From assembly GCA_965248545.1 (NCBI GenBank), contig OZ252110.1:3906001-3970000 (forward strand): a DNA stretch of 64,000 nucleotides. The letters are read 5' to 3'. The position numbers and the translations under genes are program-made. Origin of the DNA: Alteromonas_E sp965248545 (GTDB lineage Bacteria > Pseudomonadota > Gammaproteobacteria > Enterobacterales > Alteromonadaceae). The notes below the pieces were generated by a model that saw only the letters and a program-made list of their open reading frames with translations, did not search any database and had not been told where the DNA came from. Below are positions 28,513 to 36,011 of the stretch, in pieces (the first letter of the stretch is position 1; every line of letters begins with the position of its first letter).

Positions 28513-28842
28513 GAGACTATTTGGGCGACCACCTGTCACTTTGTCGGCACGGCCCTCAAGCTTCGCCTTTTCAGCTCGCTTTTTGCGCACCTCTTTGGGA
28601 TCGGCGATGAGTGGTCGATAAATTTCAATCCGGTCGCCATTTTTGAGCTGTTCAGTTAGTTTAGCCGCTCGATTCCAAATTCCGACTTTGTTGACCCCCA
28701 GATCAATTTCCGGGTACAGGGACAAAATCCCGCTTGTTTCAATCGCCTGTTGTACTTGCGAGCCACTCGGGACTTCGACTTCGAGAAGAGATTGTTTGTC
28801 GGGCAATGCATACGCCACTTCAATACTCATTGTATCGCTCAT
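28498..28842 (-). CDS. rnfH: RnfH family ubiquitin-like protein (RatB)
   Basis: A 114-residue protein with the RnfH beta-grasp pattern: IEVAYALPDKQSLLEVEVPSG, GVNKVGIWNRAAKLTEQLKNGDRIEIYRPL and a lysine-rich tail. Function is not established. Its ATG overlaps the ratA stop (TAATG), the same ratA-ratB pairing beside smpB as in E. coli. Confidence 0.92.
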   Translation of the reverse strand: MSDTMSIEVAYALPDKQSLLEVEVPSGSQVQQAIETSGILSLYPEIDLGVNKVGIWNRAAKLTEQLKNGDRIEIYRPLIADPKEVRKKRAEKAKLEGRADKVTGGRPNSLKKAE

Positions 28843-29273
28843 TATGCGTATACCTCTTTCGCTCTGCGGGTAAATGCGTCCACCATGTTGCTGGCAATAA
28901 CATTAAATGCTTTGCCAAACGCAGCTTGAGCCAATTTGCTACTGAATTCGAAATTGAGATTCAGCTCAATTTTGCACGCTGTTTCACTAAGCGGAATGAA
29001 CTGCCAGCCACCACTCAGATGCGAAAATGGTCCATCGACCAATTGCATATCAATCCGCTTTGGCTGCTCCAACGTGTTTTCAGTTGTGAACCACTGCTTA
29101 ACACCCGCTTTGGCTATCAACAACGAAGCGCGCATTTTGTTCTCGGATTGTTCATCAATACGACTCTGCGCACAGCCTGGCAAAAAGTCCGGATAGGCCT
29201 CTACATCATTAACCAACCGAAACATAGACTCTGCACTGTATCCGACTAGTGCACTTCGCTGAACACTCGGCAT
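28842..29273 (-). CDS. ratA: START-like/coenzyme Q-binding protein RatA
   Basis: A 143-residue START/SRPBCC protein of the RatA/Coq10 family, recognisable by SALVGYSAESMFRLVNDVEAYPDFLPGC and the C-terminal NVIASNMVDAFTRRA. In E. coli RatA was described as an inhibitor of 70S formation; homologues bind ubiquinone. AAGAGG is four bases before ATG. It is divergent from smpB. Confidence 0.93.
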   Translation of the reverse strand: MPSVQRSALVGYSAESMFRLVNDVEAYPDFLPGCAQSRIDEQSENKMRASLLIAKAGVKQWFTTENTLEQPKRIDMQLVDGPFSHLSGGWQFIPLSETACKIELNLNFEFSSKLAQAAFGKAFNVIASNMVDAFTRRAKEVYA

Positions 29274-29396
29274 GACACCTCTTTAACGCCACTCATGATA
29301 AAGCGCAGCAGTTTAGCATGAATAAAATCGCAAATTTTACAATTTCCAACAAAATTGCTTCCCAATCAATCGACTTGCTGAGCTATAATGCGCCGC

Positions 29397-29867
29397 ATGA
29401 AAAAGAATAAAACCAACCCTGGCACGATAGCCAAAAATAAAAAGGCGCGCCACGAATTTCACCTCGAAGATAAGTTTGAAGCCGGTATCGAGCTTCAAGG
29501 TTGGGAAGTGAAAAGTATCCGCGCGGGTAAAGTCAGCCTAACAGAAACCTACGTTACCATTGAAAATGGCGAAGCGTACTTATTGGGCTGCCAGATCCAG
29601 CCATTAAATCAAGCGTCAAGTCACGTTGTTTGTGATCCAACACGTGACCGCAAACTGCTGCTGAATCGCCGTGAGCTCGATAAACTAATGGGCGCTCGCG
29701 ATCGGCAAGGTTACTCTATCATCGCAACGGCTATGTACTGGAAAGCCTGTTGGGTGAAGGTCGAAATTTACCTCGCCAAAGGTAAACAGTCGCACGACAA
29801 ACGCGATGCTGTCAAAGACCGCGACTGGGCGCGTCAAAAAGAGCGTATGATGAAACATAGCGCCTAA
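29397..29867 (+). CDS. smpB: SsrA-binding protein SmpB
   Basis: A 156-residue OB-fold protein that carries tmRNA to stalled ribosomes. Landmarks are KARHEFHLEDKFEAGIELQGWEVKSIRAGK, SSHVVCDPTRDRKLLLNRREL and the basic C-terminal tail. ATG 29397 gives an N-terminus like E. coli (MxKxK); ATG 29388 is also in frame. Neither has a clear Shine-Dalgarno sequence, and TATAAT overlaps the first ATG. The partner RNA ssrA is 2.5 kb downstream. Confidence 0.95.
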   Translation: MKKNKTNPGTIAKNKKARHEFHLEDKFEAGIELQGWEVKSIRAGKVSLTETYVTIENGEAYLLGCQIQPLNQASSHVVCDPTRDRKLLLNRRELDKLMGARDRQGYSIIATAMYWKACWVKVEIYLAKGKQSHDKRDAVKDRDWARQKERMMKHSA

Positions 29868-29876
29868 GCGCTATGT
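29855..29876. terminator. Hairpin at the smpB stop codon
   Basis: Perfect 9-bp stem ACATAGCGC/GCGCTATGT. The 4-base loop CTAA contains most of the TAA stop of smpB. No T-tract; it separates smpB from the convergent oxidoreductase gene. Confidence 0.5.
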
Positions 29877-29888
29877 CGTCTATTCAGA

Positions 29889-31124
29889 CTATCGAACCTC
29901 GTCTTGCCATTGTGCACGGTAGCGTTTAGTTAGCTTAGCCGCATTAATTTGATCACAAATCAAACTCCATAGCGGTGAGCTATCAAGCTTTGGCGGTTTA
30001 CCTTTACTCATGAGTCGCAGCTGACGTTTGATAACGGCCATCGTCGCAAGACCACTGAGCGTTTTATCTTGCCAACGAACCTGAGGGATAAAACCTTGTA
30101 CCTCATTATCTTTTTCCCAGCGATTGACTAGGTCAGGGGTAAACGCTAGTGCGCTGGCCATCCCCACCAGCTCAACTCCACTTTCAAGCGCTCTTTGCGC
30201 TGTCTGCATTCGACTGATACCACCCGTTGTCATGATTGTCATCGATGTCGAGGCCGCTATTTTTTCGGCAAACTCAAGAAAATAAGCTTCGCGCGCAAGC
30301 GTGCGTTGATCTGCTGTTCTCCCTTGCATCGCCGGCGCTTCATAACTGCCTCCAGACAATTCAACGAAATCGATTTGGCGCGATTCCAACATCTTAACGA
30401 CCGCTTGTGCATCTTCGACGTCGAAGCCACCGCGCTGAAAGTCTGCAGAATTGAGTTTAACGGACACACTGAAAGCGTTGCTAACGCGTTGCTTAATCGC
30501 ATCGATCACTGCCAGTAACAAGCGGGCGCGGTTGACTAAGCTGCCCCCCCATTCATCTTGACGTTTGTTGGTCAGTGGCGATAGAAATTGAGCTAGTAGA
30601 TAACCGTGAGCAGCGTGCACTTGGATACCGTCATAACCTGCTTGCTCAGCCAGTTCAGCGGTGGTAGCAAAGCGTTCTATTACGTCGCTAATTTCGCTTT
30701 CATCCATCGCTTTTGGCTGTTCGAACATACCAGAGTGTTTACCCATATTAAGCGCAACATCTGACGGCGACAGGACTTTGCCTCCCATTTTTTTGAATAC
30801 CTGCCGGCCTGGATGGTTAATTTGCATAACAATTTTACAGTCGTTTTGTTTGGCGGCCTTAACCAGATGTTTGAACGGCGTCAAATCTGCACCGCTTTCC
30901 AGTGCAACGCCTCCAGGGCCAGTCATTGCGAGGTGGTCTATCATCACATTGCCGGTGAGAATCATCCCGACACCGCCCAACGCCCATTGGGAATACAAGT
31001 TATACAAGGCCTGATCTGGTTTTTGCGTCTTATTTGCAAGGTTTTCTTCCATCGCAGCTTTTACAACCCGGTTTTTAACGGTTAAACCACTCGCAAGCGT
31101 CAATGGTTCAAATACTTGGCTCAT
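29889..31124 (-). CDS. NADH:flavin oxidoreductase, Old Yellow Enzyme family
   Basis: A 411-residue FMN-dependent TIM-barrel protein. The N-terminal VKNRVVKAAMEE, the active-site HAAHGYLLAQFLSPLTN and the phosphate-binding MTTGGISRMQTAQRAL segment are characteristic. It lacks the extra Fe-S and NAD-binding domains of 2,4-dienoyl-CoA reductase. Ene-reductase activity on unsaturated carbonyls is expected; the natural substrate is unknown. It is monocistronic. Confidence 0.85.
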   Translation of the reverse strand: MSQVFEPLTLASGLTVKNRVVKAAMEENLANKTQKPDQALYNLYSQWALGGVGMILTGNVMIDHLAMTGPGGVALESGADLTPFKHLVKAAKQNDCKIVMQINHPGRQVFKKMGGKVLSPSDVALNMGKHSGMFEQPKAMDESEISDVIERFATTAELAEQAGYDGIQVHAAHGYLLAQFLSPLTNKRQDEWGGSLVNRARLLLAVIDAIKQRVSNAFSVSVKLNSADFQRGGFDVEDAQAVVKMLESRQIDFVELSGGSYEAPAMQGRTADQRTLAREAYFLEFAEKIAASTSMTIMTTGGISRMQTAQRALESGVELVGMASALAFTPDLVNRWEKDNEVQGFIPQVRWQDKTLSGLATMAVIKRQLRLMSKGKPPKLDSSPLWSLICDQINAAKLTKRYRAQWQDEVR

Positions 31125-31243
31125 TCTTACTCTCTGTGTTTTCAGTCAAGGCTATATCCTATACCAATGTATTAAGTCATACACCTAACACCAAGCCCCT
31201 GTGCGATATCATGAGATAATTTTATTTGAAAGGATGTTGTACC

Positions 31244-31894
31244 ATGAAGAAACTACTCGCGAGTGCGTTGGTTCTCGCTGCGAGTTTAAGCAGCTTTACC
31301 GCGTCTGCTAACTTGATCACGAATGGCAGTTTTGAAGACAACAATGTCAATACCAATAGTTGGCGTTGGTTTTACGCCAAAGATGTCAATGGTTGGAATG
31401 GAAGTAACGTTGAAATCTGGGAAAAGTTCCTGGGTGTCTCAGCGGTTGACGGTGTCCAGTTTGCAGAATTGAACTCGCATGCAAATGGTGGCCAACAATT
31501 CAATATCTATCAAAATTTCACGACTAATGTCGGTGAAATCTATGATTTGTCCTTCTTCTACCGTGCGCGCCGCAGTAACAATGAAGCGTTTGAGGTGAGT
31601 GTACAAGACGCCTCAAACAACACATTCTTTAGTCAGCTGATGACCGATCACGTCGTTGGGAAATGGTCAGTGTTCACAGCGCAATTTACCGCGGTATCGA
31701 CTCAAACCACACTGATGTTTTCGTCCATAACGCCGCACGCTGGCACAGTGGGTAATTTCTTAGATAACATTGCAGTCACAGGTACAAATTCGTTCCGCCA
31801 ATCAAATGTTTCTGAACCTGCCACCTATTTGTTAGGTGCGTCAGTGTTTCTGGGCTTAATGTTAAGTCGTCGACGTCGCCAACAAACACGCTAA
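31244..31894 (+). CDS. Secreted PEP-CTERM-like protein with DUF642-like domain
   Basis: A 216-residue protein with signal peptide (MKKLLASALVLAASLSSFTASA) and mature part beginning NLITNGSFEDNN, the hallmark of DUF642-like carbohydrate-binding folds. It also has VEIWEKFLGV and VDGVQFAELNS. The C-terminus is SEPATYLLGASVFLGLML followed by RRRR: a PEP-CTERM sorting signal in which the motif is SEP rather than PEP. An exosortase would be needed and is not in the window. AAGGA precedes ATG 31244 by nine bases; TTG 31226 in frame is rejected. Confidence 0.8.
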   Translation: MKKLLASALVLAASLSSFTASANLITNGSFEDNNVNTNSWRWFYAKDVNGWNGSNVEIWEKFLGVSAVDGVQFAELNSHANGGQQFNIYQNFTTNVGEIYDLSFFYRARRSNNEAFEVSVQDASNNTFFSQLMTDHVVGKWSVFTAQFTAVSTQTTLMFSSITPHAGTVGNFLDNIAVTGTNSFRQSNVSEPATYLLGASVFLGLMLSRRRRQQTR

Positions 31895-31933
31895 ACCTCA
31901 GAATTGTATTAGATTATTGGACAGCGCCTGTGT

Positions 31934-31939
31934 TACTAT
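31934..31939 (+). promoter_or_regulatory. Candidate -10 box of ssrA
   Basis: TACTAT lies ten bases before the mature tmRNA 5' end. No good -35 at usual spacing is evident, so this is tentative. Confidence 0.35.
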
Positions 31940-31949
31940 GGCGCTTTCT

Positions 31950-32309
31950 GGGGCTGATCAGGATTCGACAGGATTTGGGAAGCCTTAGGTGCATGCGGAG
32001 GTGCGGTTGGCCTCCTAAAAAAGCCGCATTTAAATAGTCGCAAACGACGAAAACTACGCACTAGCCGCTTAATAACCGGTATAGGCCCTTCCACCTCAGT
32101 CTCTTCCTGCTAGCGGGGATTCGGAAGGTCATTTAAGTAGGATAGCGAGGGAAACTTGTCTGAGGTTGAACCGCGAAATAGTATCAGGCCAGCTGCAAGG
32201 AAATCCTGTTTGTCGGAGTTCTAAGCAGTTAAATAAATGACAAACTAAGCATGTAGTACCGACGGTAGACACTTTCTGGACGCGGGTTCAAATCCCGCCA
32301 GCTCCACCA
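31950..32309 (+). ncRNA. ssrA: Transfer-messenger RNA (tmRNA)
   Basis: The 360-base gene starts GGGGCTGAT and ends in GCTCCACCA, giving the tRNA-Ala-like acceptor stem with a T arm GGGTTCAAATCCC. The resume codon GCA is at 32040, and the tag frame 32040-32069 reads ANDENYALAA followed by TAA TAA, like the E. coli tag. With SmpB it rescues stalled ribosomes and tags products for ClpXP/ClpAP. Its 3' end is the left boundary of a genomic island, whose repeat restores the gene end. Confidence 0.97.
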
Positions 32310-32313
32310 AACA
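32287..32313 (+). repeat. Left attachment-site repeat (attL core)
   Basis: 27 bases from TTCAAATCCCGCC through CACCAAACA, identical to 46686-46712. It covers the T-arm side and acceptor end of ssrA, the usual target of this integrase class. Confidence 0.92.
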
Positions 32314-32336
32314 GAGGATTCGAGAGGATTCGAGAG
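32314..32336. repeat. Tandem 10-bp repeat next to attL
   Basis: GAGGATTCGA occurs twice in tandem (32314-32323, 32324-32333), followed by a partial GAG copy. It is inside the island and absent beside the right repeat. Confidence 0.7.
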
Positions 32337-32341
32337 TAATT

Positions 32342-32368
32342 AAAAAGCCCCGCTAGACGGGGTTTTTT
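32342..32368 (+). terminator. Island-borne terminator downstream of ssrA
   Basis: CCCCG/CGGGG stem with loop CTAGA and A5/T6 flanks. It now ends ssrA transcription at the left junction in place of the displaced one at 46712-46739. Confidence 0.82.
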
Positions 32369-32418
32369 AATACCTGTAGAGCAGTAATGACATTTTTTCG
32401 CGTTGTCTGACACTCATT

Positions 32419-32475
32419 CTTTTGGTATATCTTTTGGTATACAGTTCAAAATTCAACCAAAGGCGTATACCAAAA
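32419..32475. repeat. Possible integrase arm-type sites, left end
   Basis: Two direct copies of CTTTTGGTATAY (32419-32430, 32431-32442) and one inverted copy GTATACCAAAA (32465-32475) that touches the integrase start. The same motif occurs twice near the right end. Confidence 0.55.
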
Positions 32476-33723
32476 ATGCCAAAAATCATTACCCCGCTAA
32501 CCAATACACAGATATCAAGTGCGAAAACTCCCGACAGAGAGAAAACACTCCAAGACGGCAAAGGCTTAATGCTATTGCTAAAACCAAATGGCGCAAAAAA
32601 ATGGCGATATCGATATACCCATCCACACACAAAAAAGCGCGTGTTGCTTGGTATAGGCGATTACCCCGCTCTCAGTCTCTCTGACGCAAGGAAGAAACGC
32701 GACGAAGCAGAGGCTTTGATTGCCCAAGGAACAGACCCGCAAACATTTTGGCGTAAGAACAAACTTCAAGAAGCGACATCACACATAAACACTTTCGAAC
32801 AAGTAGCAAAAGCATGGTGGGACGTTAAGAAAACAAAAGTCAGTGAAGATCACGCCCATGACATTTGGCGATCTCTTGAGCGCGAAGTTCTTCCGTCTAT
32901 CGGCAAGTTGCCAGTAAAAGAGTTGGATGCGACTATCTTGATCAATTCGTTGAGCCGCGTTCATGCTAAAGGTGCTTTAGAAACAGTGCGCCGATTGTGT
33001 CAACGCATCAACGAAGTAATGCAATATGCGACAAACACCGGACTAATTCCTCACAACCCTGCGACGGGGATCAAGAGTGCGTTTCAAGCCCCAGCAGCAA
33101 AACAGCAACCAAGCATTACTCCGGCTGAGTTGCCGAAACTAATGCAAGATATCAGCTACGCGTCTATCAAATTACAAACGCGTTGCATGATTGAATGGCA
33201 ACTTCACACTATGGTGCGTCCTGCCGAAGCTTCTGGTACTCGTTGGGACGAAATAGACCTCGAAAAGCGAACATGGACCATCCCCGCCGAGAGAATGAAA
33301 CGGAAAGAACGCGACCATGTAGTGCCTCTAACAGACTCTACTATTCGCATTCTCGAACTAATGCGGCCTATCAACGGCCATCGCGAACACGTCTTCTGTA
33401 ATCAAAACGATCCTACGAGACCGGCAAACTCGCAGACGGTTAACATGGCACTAAAGCGAATGGGCTATCACAAGAAACTAGTTGCTCACGGCCTACGCTC
33501 CCTCGCCAGTACGACCTTGAATGAACAAGAATTCAATTCTGATGTGATCGAGGCAGCACTCGCCCACGTCGACGCCAATACGGTTAGACGCGCATACAAC
33601 CGCACCGATTATCTAGAGCGTCGACGTAAGTTAATGGAGTGGTGGTCGAATCACATCGAGACATGCGCCGGTGGTTCGGTTACAGCCATCAACAATATCG
33701 AGCCCATCCGGAGGGCTATCTAG
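32476..33723 (+). CDS. int: Tyrosine integrase, P4/CP4-57 type
   Basis: A 415-residue site-specific recombinase. The N-terminal DUF4102 arm-binding domain (KTLQDGKGLMLLLKPNGAKKWRYRY) is followed by a core-binding region and the catalytic domain. The catalytic residues are R248 (MVRPAEASG), H338 and R341 (HGLRS), H364 (LAHVD) and Y374 (RRAYNR). ATG 32476 is preferred over in-frame TTG 32422 since homologues start near here. It lies next to attL and overlaps the following gene by one base. Confidence 0.95.
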   Translation: MPKIITPLTNTQISSAKTPDREKTLQDGKGLMLLLKPNGAKKWRYRYTHPHTKKRVLLGIGDYPALSLSDARKKRDEAEALIAQGTDPQTFWRKNKLQEATSHINTFEQVAKAWWDVKKTKVSEDHAHDIWRSLEREVLPSIGKLPVKELDATILINSLSRVHAKGALETVRRLCQRINEVMQYATNTGLIPHNPATGIKSAFQAPAAKQQPSITPAELPKLMQDISYASIKLQTRCMIEWQLHTMVRPAEASGTRWDEIDLEKRTWTIPAERMKRKERDHVVPLTDSTIRILELMRPINGHREHVFCNQNDPTRPANSQTVNMALKRMGYHKKLVAHGLRSLASTTLNEQEFNSDVIEAALAHVDANTVRRAYNRTDYLERRRKLMEWWSNHIETCAGGSVTAINNIEPIRRAI

Positions 33724-34559
33724 TGAGCGACGAAAAGTACATGTTCAGTAGTATCAGCGATATGCTCATGGGGCTATCACAGCACGACGAAATCCAATTA
33801 ACGGCCTTTCAGACTCGCTTGAAGCAACAACGGGAAATTTTAGGTGAAGACTTTAAGTTCTTGCTCCCGAAATCGGAAAATAACTCTGCAAAGCTCCGGC
33901 ACATATCGAGGGTAGCTAGGGATATCAGCCCACAGTTTATTCCTGAAAATTTAAGAATCTCTGACGAGCTACAACATGAATTAGACGGATACATTGCAAG
34001 TAATTTTAGCGAGTTAACGCTCGAAGACGCCATAATAATGAGAGAACTAATAGTCACAGATATCGCACGATACGCGGACGCCTCAGAATCCATTACTAAA
34101 GCAAACTACAAAGTTACCAATGAAGTTATTCGTGACGTGTTACATGTCTTAGGTGAGGCTCAACGAAAATTGGAAACTGGAAACGAAGGCAAAGTCAAAG
34201 CCGTCATATTTGAATCCGCACCGGAAACTTTTGACCAATTTTCGAAATTGGAAGAGCTTCTCTCTGCGATTATAGTGGACGAATATGACCCAAGAGCGAG
34301 ACCTGAAGCTCAATGGCTAGTCTTAAAACTGGCACCGCTATACTTTGCTGCGACTGGTGATAAGCCTGTTGCTAGCGAAGTAGAAAACGAAGGCCCATTT
34401 ACTCGACTAGTAAGAATGGTTTTCCAGATTGTCGACTCCCAATTCGACTTTGAACGCAAACTTTCACCCGAAACTGATAGAGATACCACGGGACCGCGCA
34501 GCATAAGAACACTAGTCAGAGGGGCCATTGAGGAGTACAGGAAACTAACACGGATCTAA
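33723..34559 (+). CDS. Hypothetical protein coupled to the integrase
   Basis: A 278-residue soluble, acidic, helix-rich protein of unknown family. The likely start is GTG 33723, sharing its G with the integrase TAG stop (TAGTG), with GGAGG eight bases upstream; ATG 33741 is the alternative. No catalytic motif stands out. The C-terminal part (GPFTRLVRMVFQIVD, GPRSIRTLVRGAIEEYRK) looks like a compact helical domain. Tight coupling suggests either a function in element maintenance or immunity cargo, which I cannot decide. Confidence 0.8.
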   Translation: MSDEKYMFSSISDMLMGLSQHDEIQLTAFQTRLKQQREILGEDFKFLLPKSENNSAKLRHISRVARDISPQFIPENLRISDELQHELDGYIASNFSELTLEDAIIMRELIVTDIARYADASESITKANYKVTNEVIRDVLHVLGEAQRKLETGNEGKVKAVIFESAPETFDQFSKLEELLSAIIVDEYDPRARPEAQWLVLKLAPLYFAATGDKPVASEVENEGPFTRLVRMVFQIVDSQFDFERKLSPETDRDTTGPRSIRTLVRGAIEEYRKLTRI

Positions 34560-34587
34560 GTGGTGCTATATTTCAAAACTTAGATCC
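34552..34587. repeat. Inverted repeat at the end of the integrase operon
   Basis: Perfect 10-bp arms GGATCTAAGT (34552-34561) and ACTTAGATCC (34578-34587) separated by 16 bases. The left arm contains the stop codon of the preceding gene. No T-tract. Confidence 0.6.
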
Positions 34588-34616
34588 ATACTCTTAATCA
34601 CCCCTATTCGCTGAAA

Positions 34617-34652
34617 TTGACCTCGAACAACAACTGACTATAACGAGGTCAA
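34617..34652. promoter_or_regulatory. Inverted repeat covering the alpA-like ribosome-binding site
   Basis: Perfect 9-bp arms TTGACCTCG (34617-34625) and CGAGGTCAA (34644-34652). The GAGG in the right arm is the only ribosome-binding sequence of the next gene. It may be an operator or a translation-control hairpin. Confidence 0.55.
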
Positions 34653-34657
34653 AACAT

Positions 34658-34912
34658 ATGATTCCTGTAACTGTAAATCTGGAAGAACTTCCAAACGACA
34701 CGTTCTTGAATATTGCTCAAATTGCAAGAACCCCTACGAGAAATAAAAACCCCAATAGATACATTCCGATCTTTCAAATCTCCCGCGGTACATGGGAGCG
34801 CGGCGTAAAAAGCGGTAAATTCCCTCAGCCTAAGCGACTGCCCAACGGCCAGTGTCTTTGGAGAGCTGGTGACATCAAAGCTTTGATTGCTGAAATGGAG
34901 GGCAACGCATAA
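34658..34912 (+). CDS. AlpA-like DNA-binding regulator/excisionase
   Basis: An 84-residue winged-helix protein. The segment ISRGTWERGVKSGKFPQPKRL, then NGQCLWRAGDIKALIAEM, matches the AlpA/phage-regulatory MerR-like fold found beside P4-type integrases. Such proteins activate integrase or act as excisionase. Its stop overlaps the next ATG (TAATG), placing it first in a four-gene operon with replication genes. Confidence 0.85.
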   Translation: MIPVTVNLEELPNDTFLNIAQIARTPTRNKNPNRYIPIFQISRGTWERGVKSGKFPQPKRLPNGQCLWRAGDIKALIAEMEGNA

Positions 34913-35415
34913 TGACTGACGATAAAAAAGCGGCAGTTTTGCCCCTGCCGCTCTCTACCAACTACATAAATCTACTTGAATCCGCAGACCCGACTGAAAT
35001 GATTGCGCAAGTTTACGCGGCTTGCAAGTATCCAGAGCAATCCCGCAACGTCACCTGTACGTTGAGAACTATTTACCGATTGTTAGAGGCTGCCCGTTGG
35101 CAAAAAACTCTCGATACTTGGGAATGTGAAACAAGTGCCTATGGTTTCCGTGTTTTCGACCTTAAGCGATTTACAAGGTACACGGCGGAACTCGGTGTAA
35201 CAGTTTCTTTAGAATTCTGCCAAAAACGCGGGCAGTTTCTTAACTCCAACGCACCGGATTCTCGGCTAGCACTTTTGGTCTCGGATATGTTTGAAATGTT
35301 TGAGGATGACAACTGGCGGTATGAGGTGTTCGACGAATACACCTCTCTGCTCTCCCTGATAATTGGAGACTGCAATTTCGAACACCTTGCGTTTAATGGT
35401 GAGGTGGCAGCATGA
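34912..35415 (+). CDS. Hypothetical protein of the replication operon
   Basis: A 167-residue soluble protein with no recognised domain. It starts on the alpA-like stop codon and overlaps the primase gene by four bases, so it is strictly coupled to both. The middle part (YGFRVFDLKRFTRYTAELGVTVSLEFC) is mixed alpha/beta. By position it could be an initiator or accessory replication protein, but that is inference. Confidence 0.75.
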   Translation: MTDDKKAAVLPLPLSTNYINLLESADPTEMIAQVYAACKYPEQSRNVTCTLRTIYRLLEAARWQKTLDTWECETSAYGFRVFDLKRFTRYTAELGVTVSLEFCQKRGQFLNSNAPDSRLALLVSDMFEMFEDDNWRYEVFDEYTSLLSLIIGDCNFEHLAFNGEVAA

Positions 35416-36011
35416 GCATCGATCCGAAATTGAAAAAAGCCAAAATTGCACGCTGTCTAAGGGCGTTGCTAGAGCCTGATTTAGAACAAGCAATGCGTTT
35501 TCTCGAACACTTCAAAAACGACGACGGGTGCGCACTTGTCGCGGCATATGCGGAAAGCGAGGAAGCCAAAAAGAAAAAACTACCACCAATTCAACAGAGA
35601 CTTAAGGTCAATCCAAAGGCTATGCAAACTTTGGAGAACCTAAATCGTCGAGGCTACGGAATATTCGCAGCGGTCAACCGGACAGACGGAGAGACCCGTA
35701 AAAAGGCGGACATTACTGGTGTAAACGCCGTTTGGGTTGATTTAGACAGCTTAGACCGAGACAACAAATCGGTTGTCCAGAACATGCCAGCCAAACCTGA
35801 TCTAGTTGTAGCCACCAGCAAAGGCAAGTACCACTGTTACTGGTTCGTTGACGATTGCTCGTTGGAGGAGTTCGACCGAATCATGCCACAACTAGCGGAG
35901 CAATTCGGAGGCGACACAAACGCAATAGATCGTTCACGCGTTCTTCGTGTTGCAGGGTTCATACACAGGAAGGCAAGGCCATTTCTGAGCCATATAAAGG
36001 AGGTCGTCTAA
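35412..36011 (+). CDS. RepB-like DNA primase domain protein
   Basis: A 199-residue protein resembling the RepB primase domain of mobilisable elements. GYGIFAAVN, the acidic NAVWVDLDSLD, PDLVVATSKGKYHCYWFVDD and the later DRSRVLRVAGFIHRKARP follow the order of archaeo-eukaryotic-primase-like RepB proteins, with D-x-D as metal ligands. The stop codon overlaps the helicase start (TAATG). It probably primes element replication from single-stranded sites. Confidence 0.8.
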   Translation: MSIDPKLKKAKIARCLRALLEPDLEQAMRFLEHFKNDDGCALVAAYAESEEAKKKKLPPIQQRLKVNPKAMQTLENLNRRGYGIFAAVNRTDGETRKKADITGVNAVWVDLDSLDRDNKSVVQNMPAKPDLVVATSKGKYHCYWFVDDCSLEEFDRIMPQLAEQFGGDTNAIDRSRVLRVAGFIHRKARPFLSHIKEVV

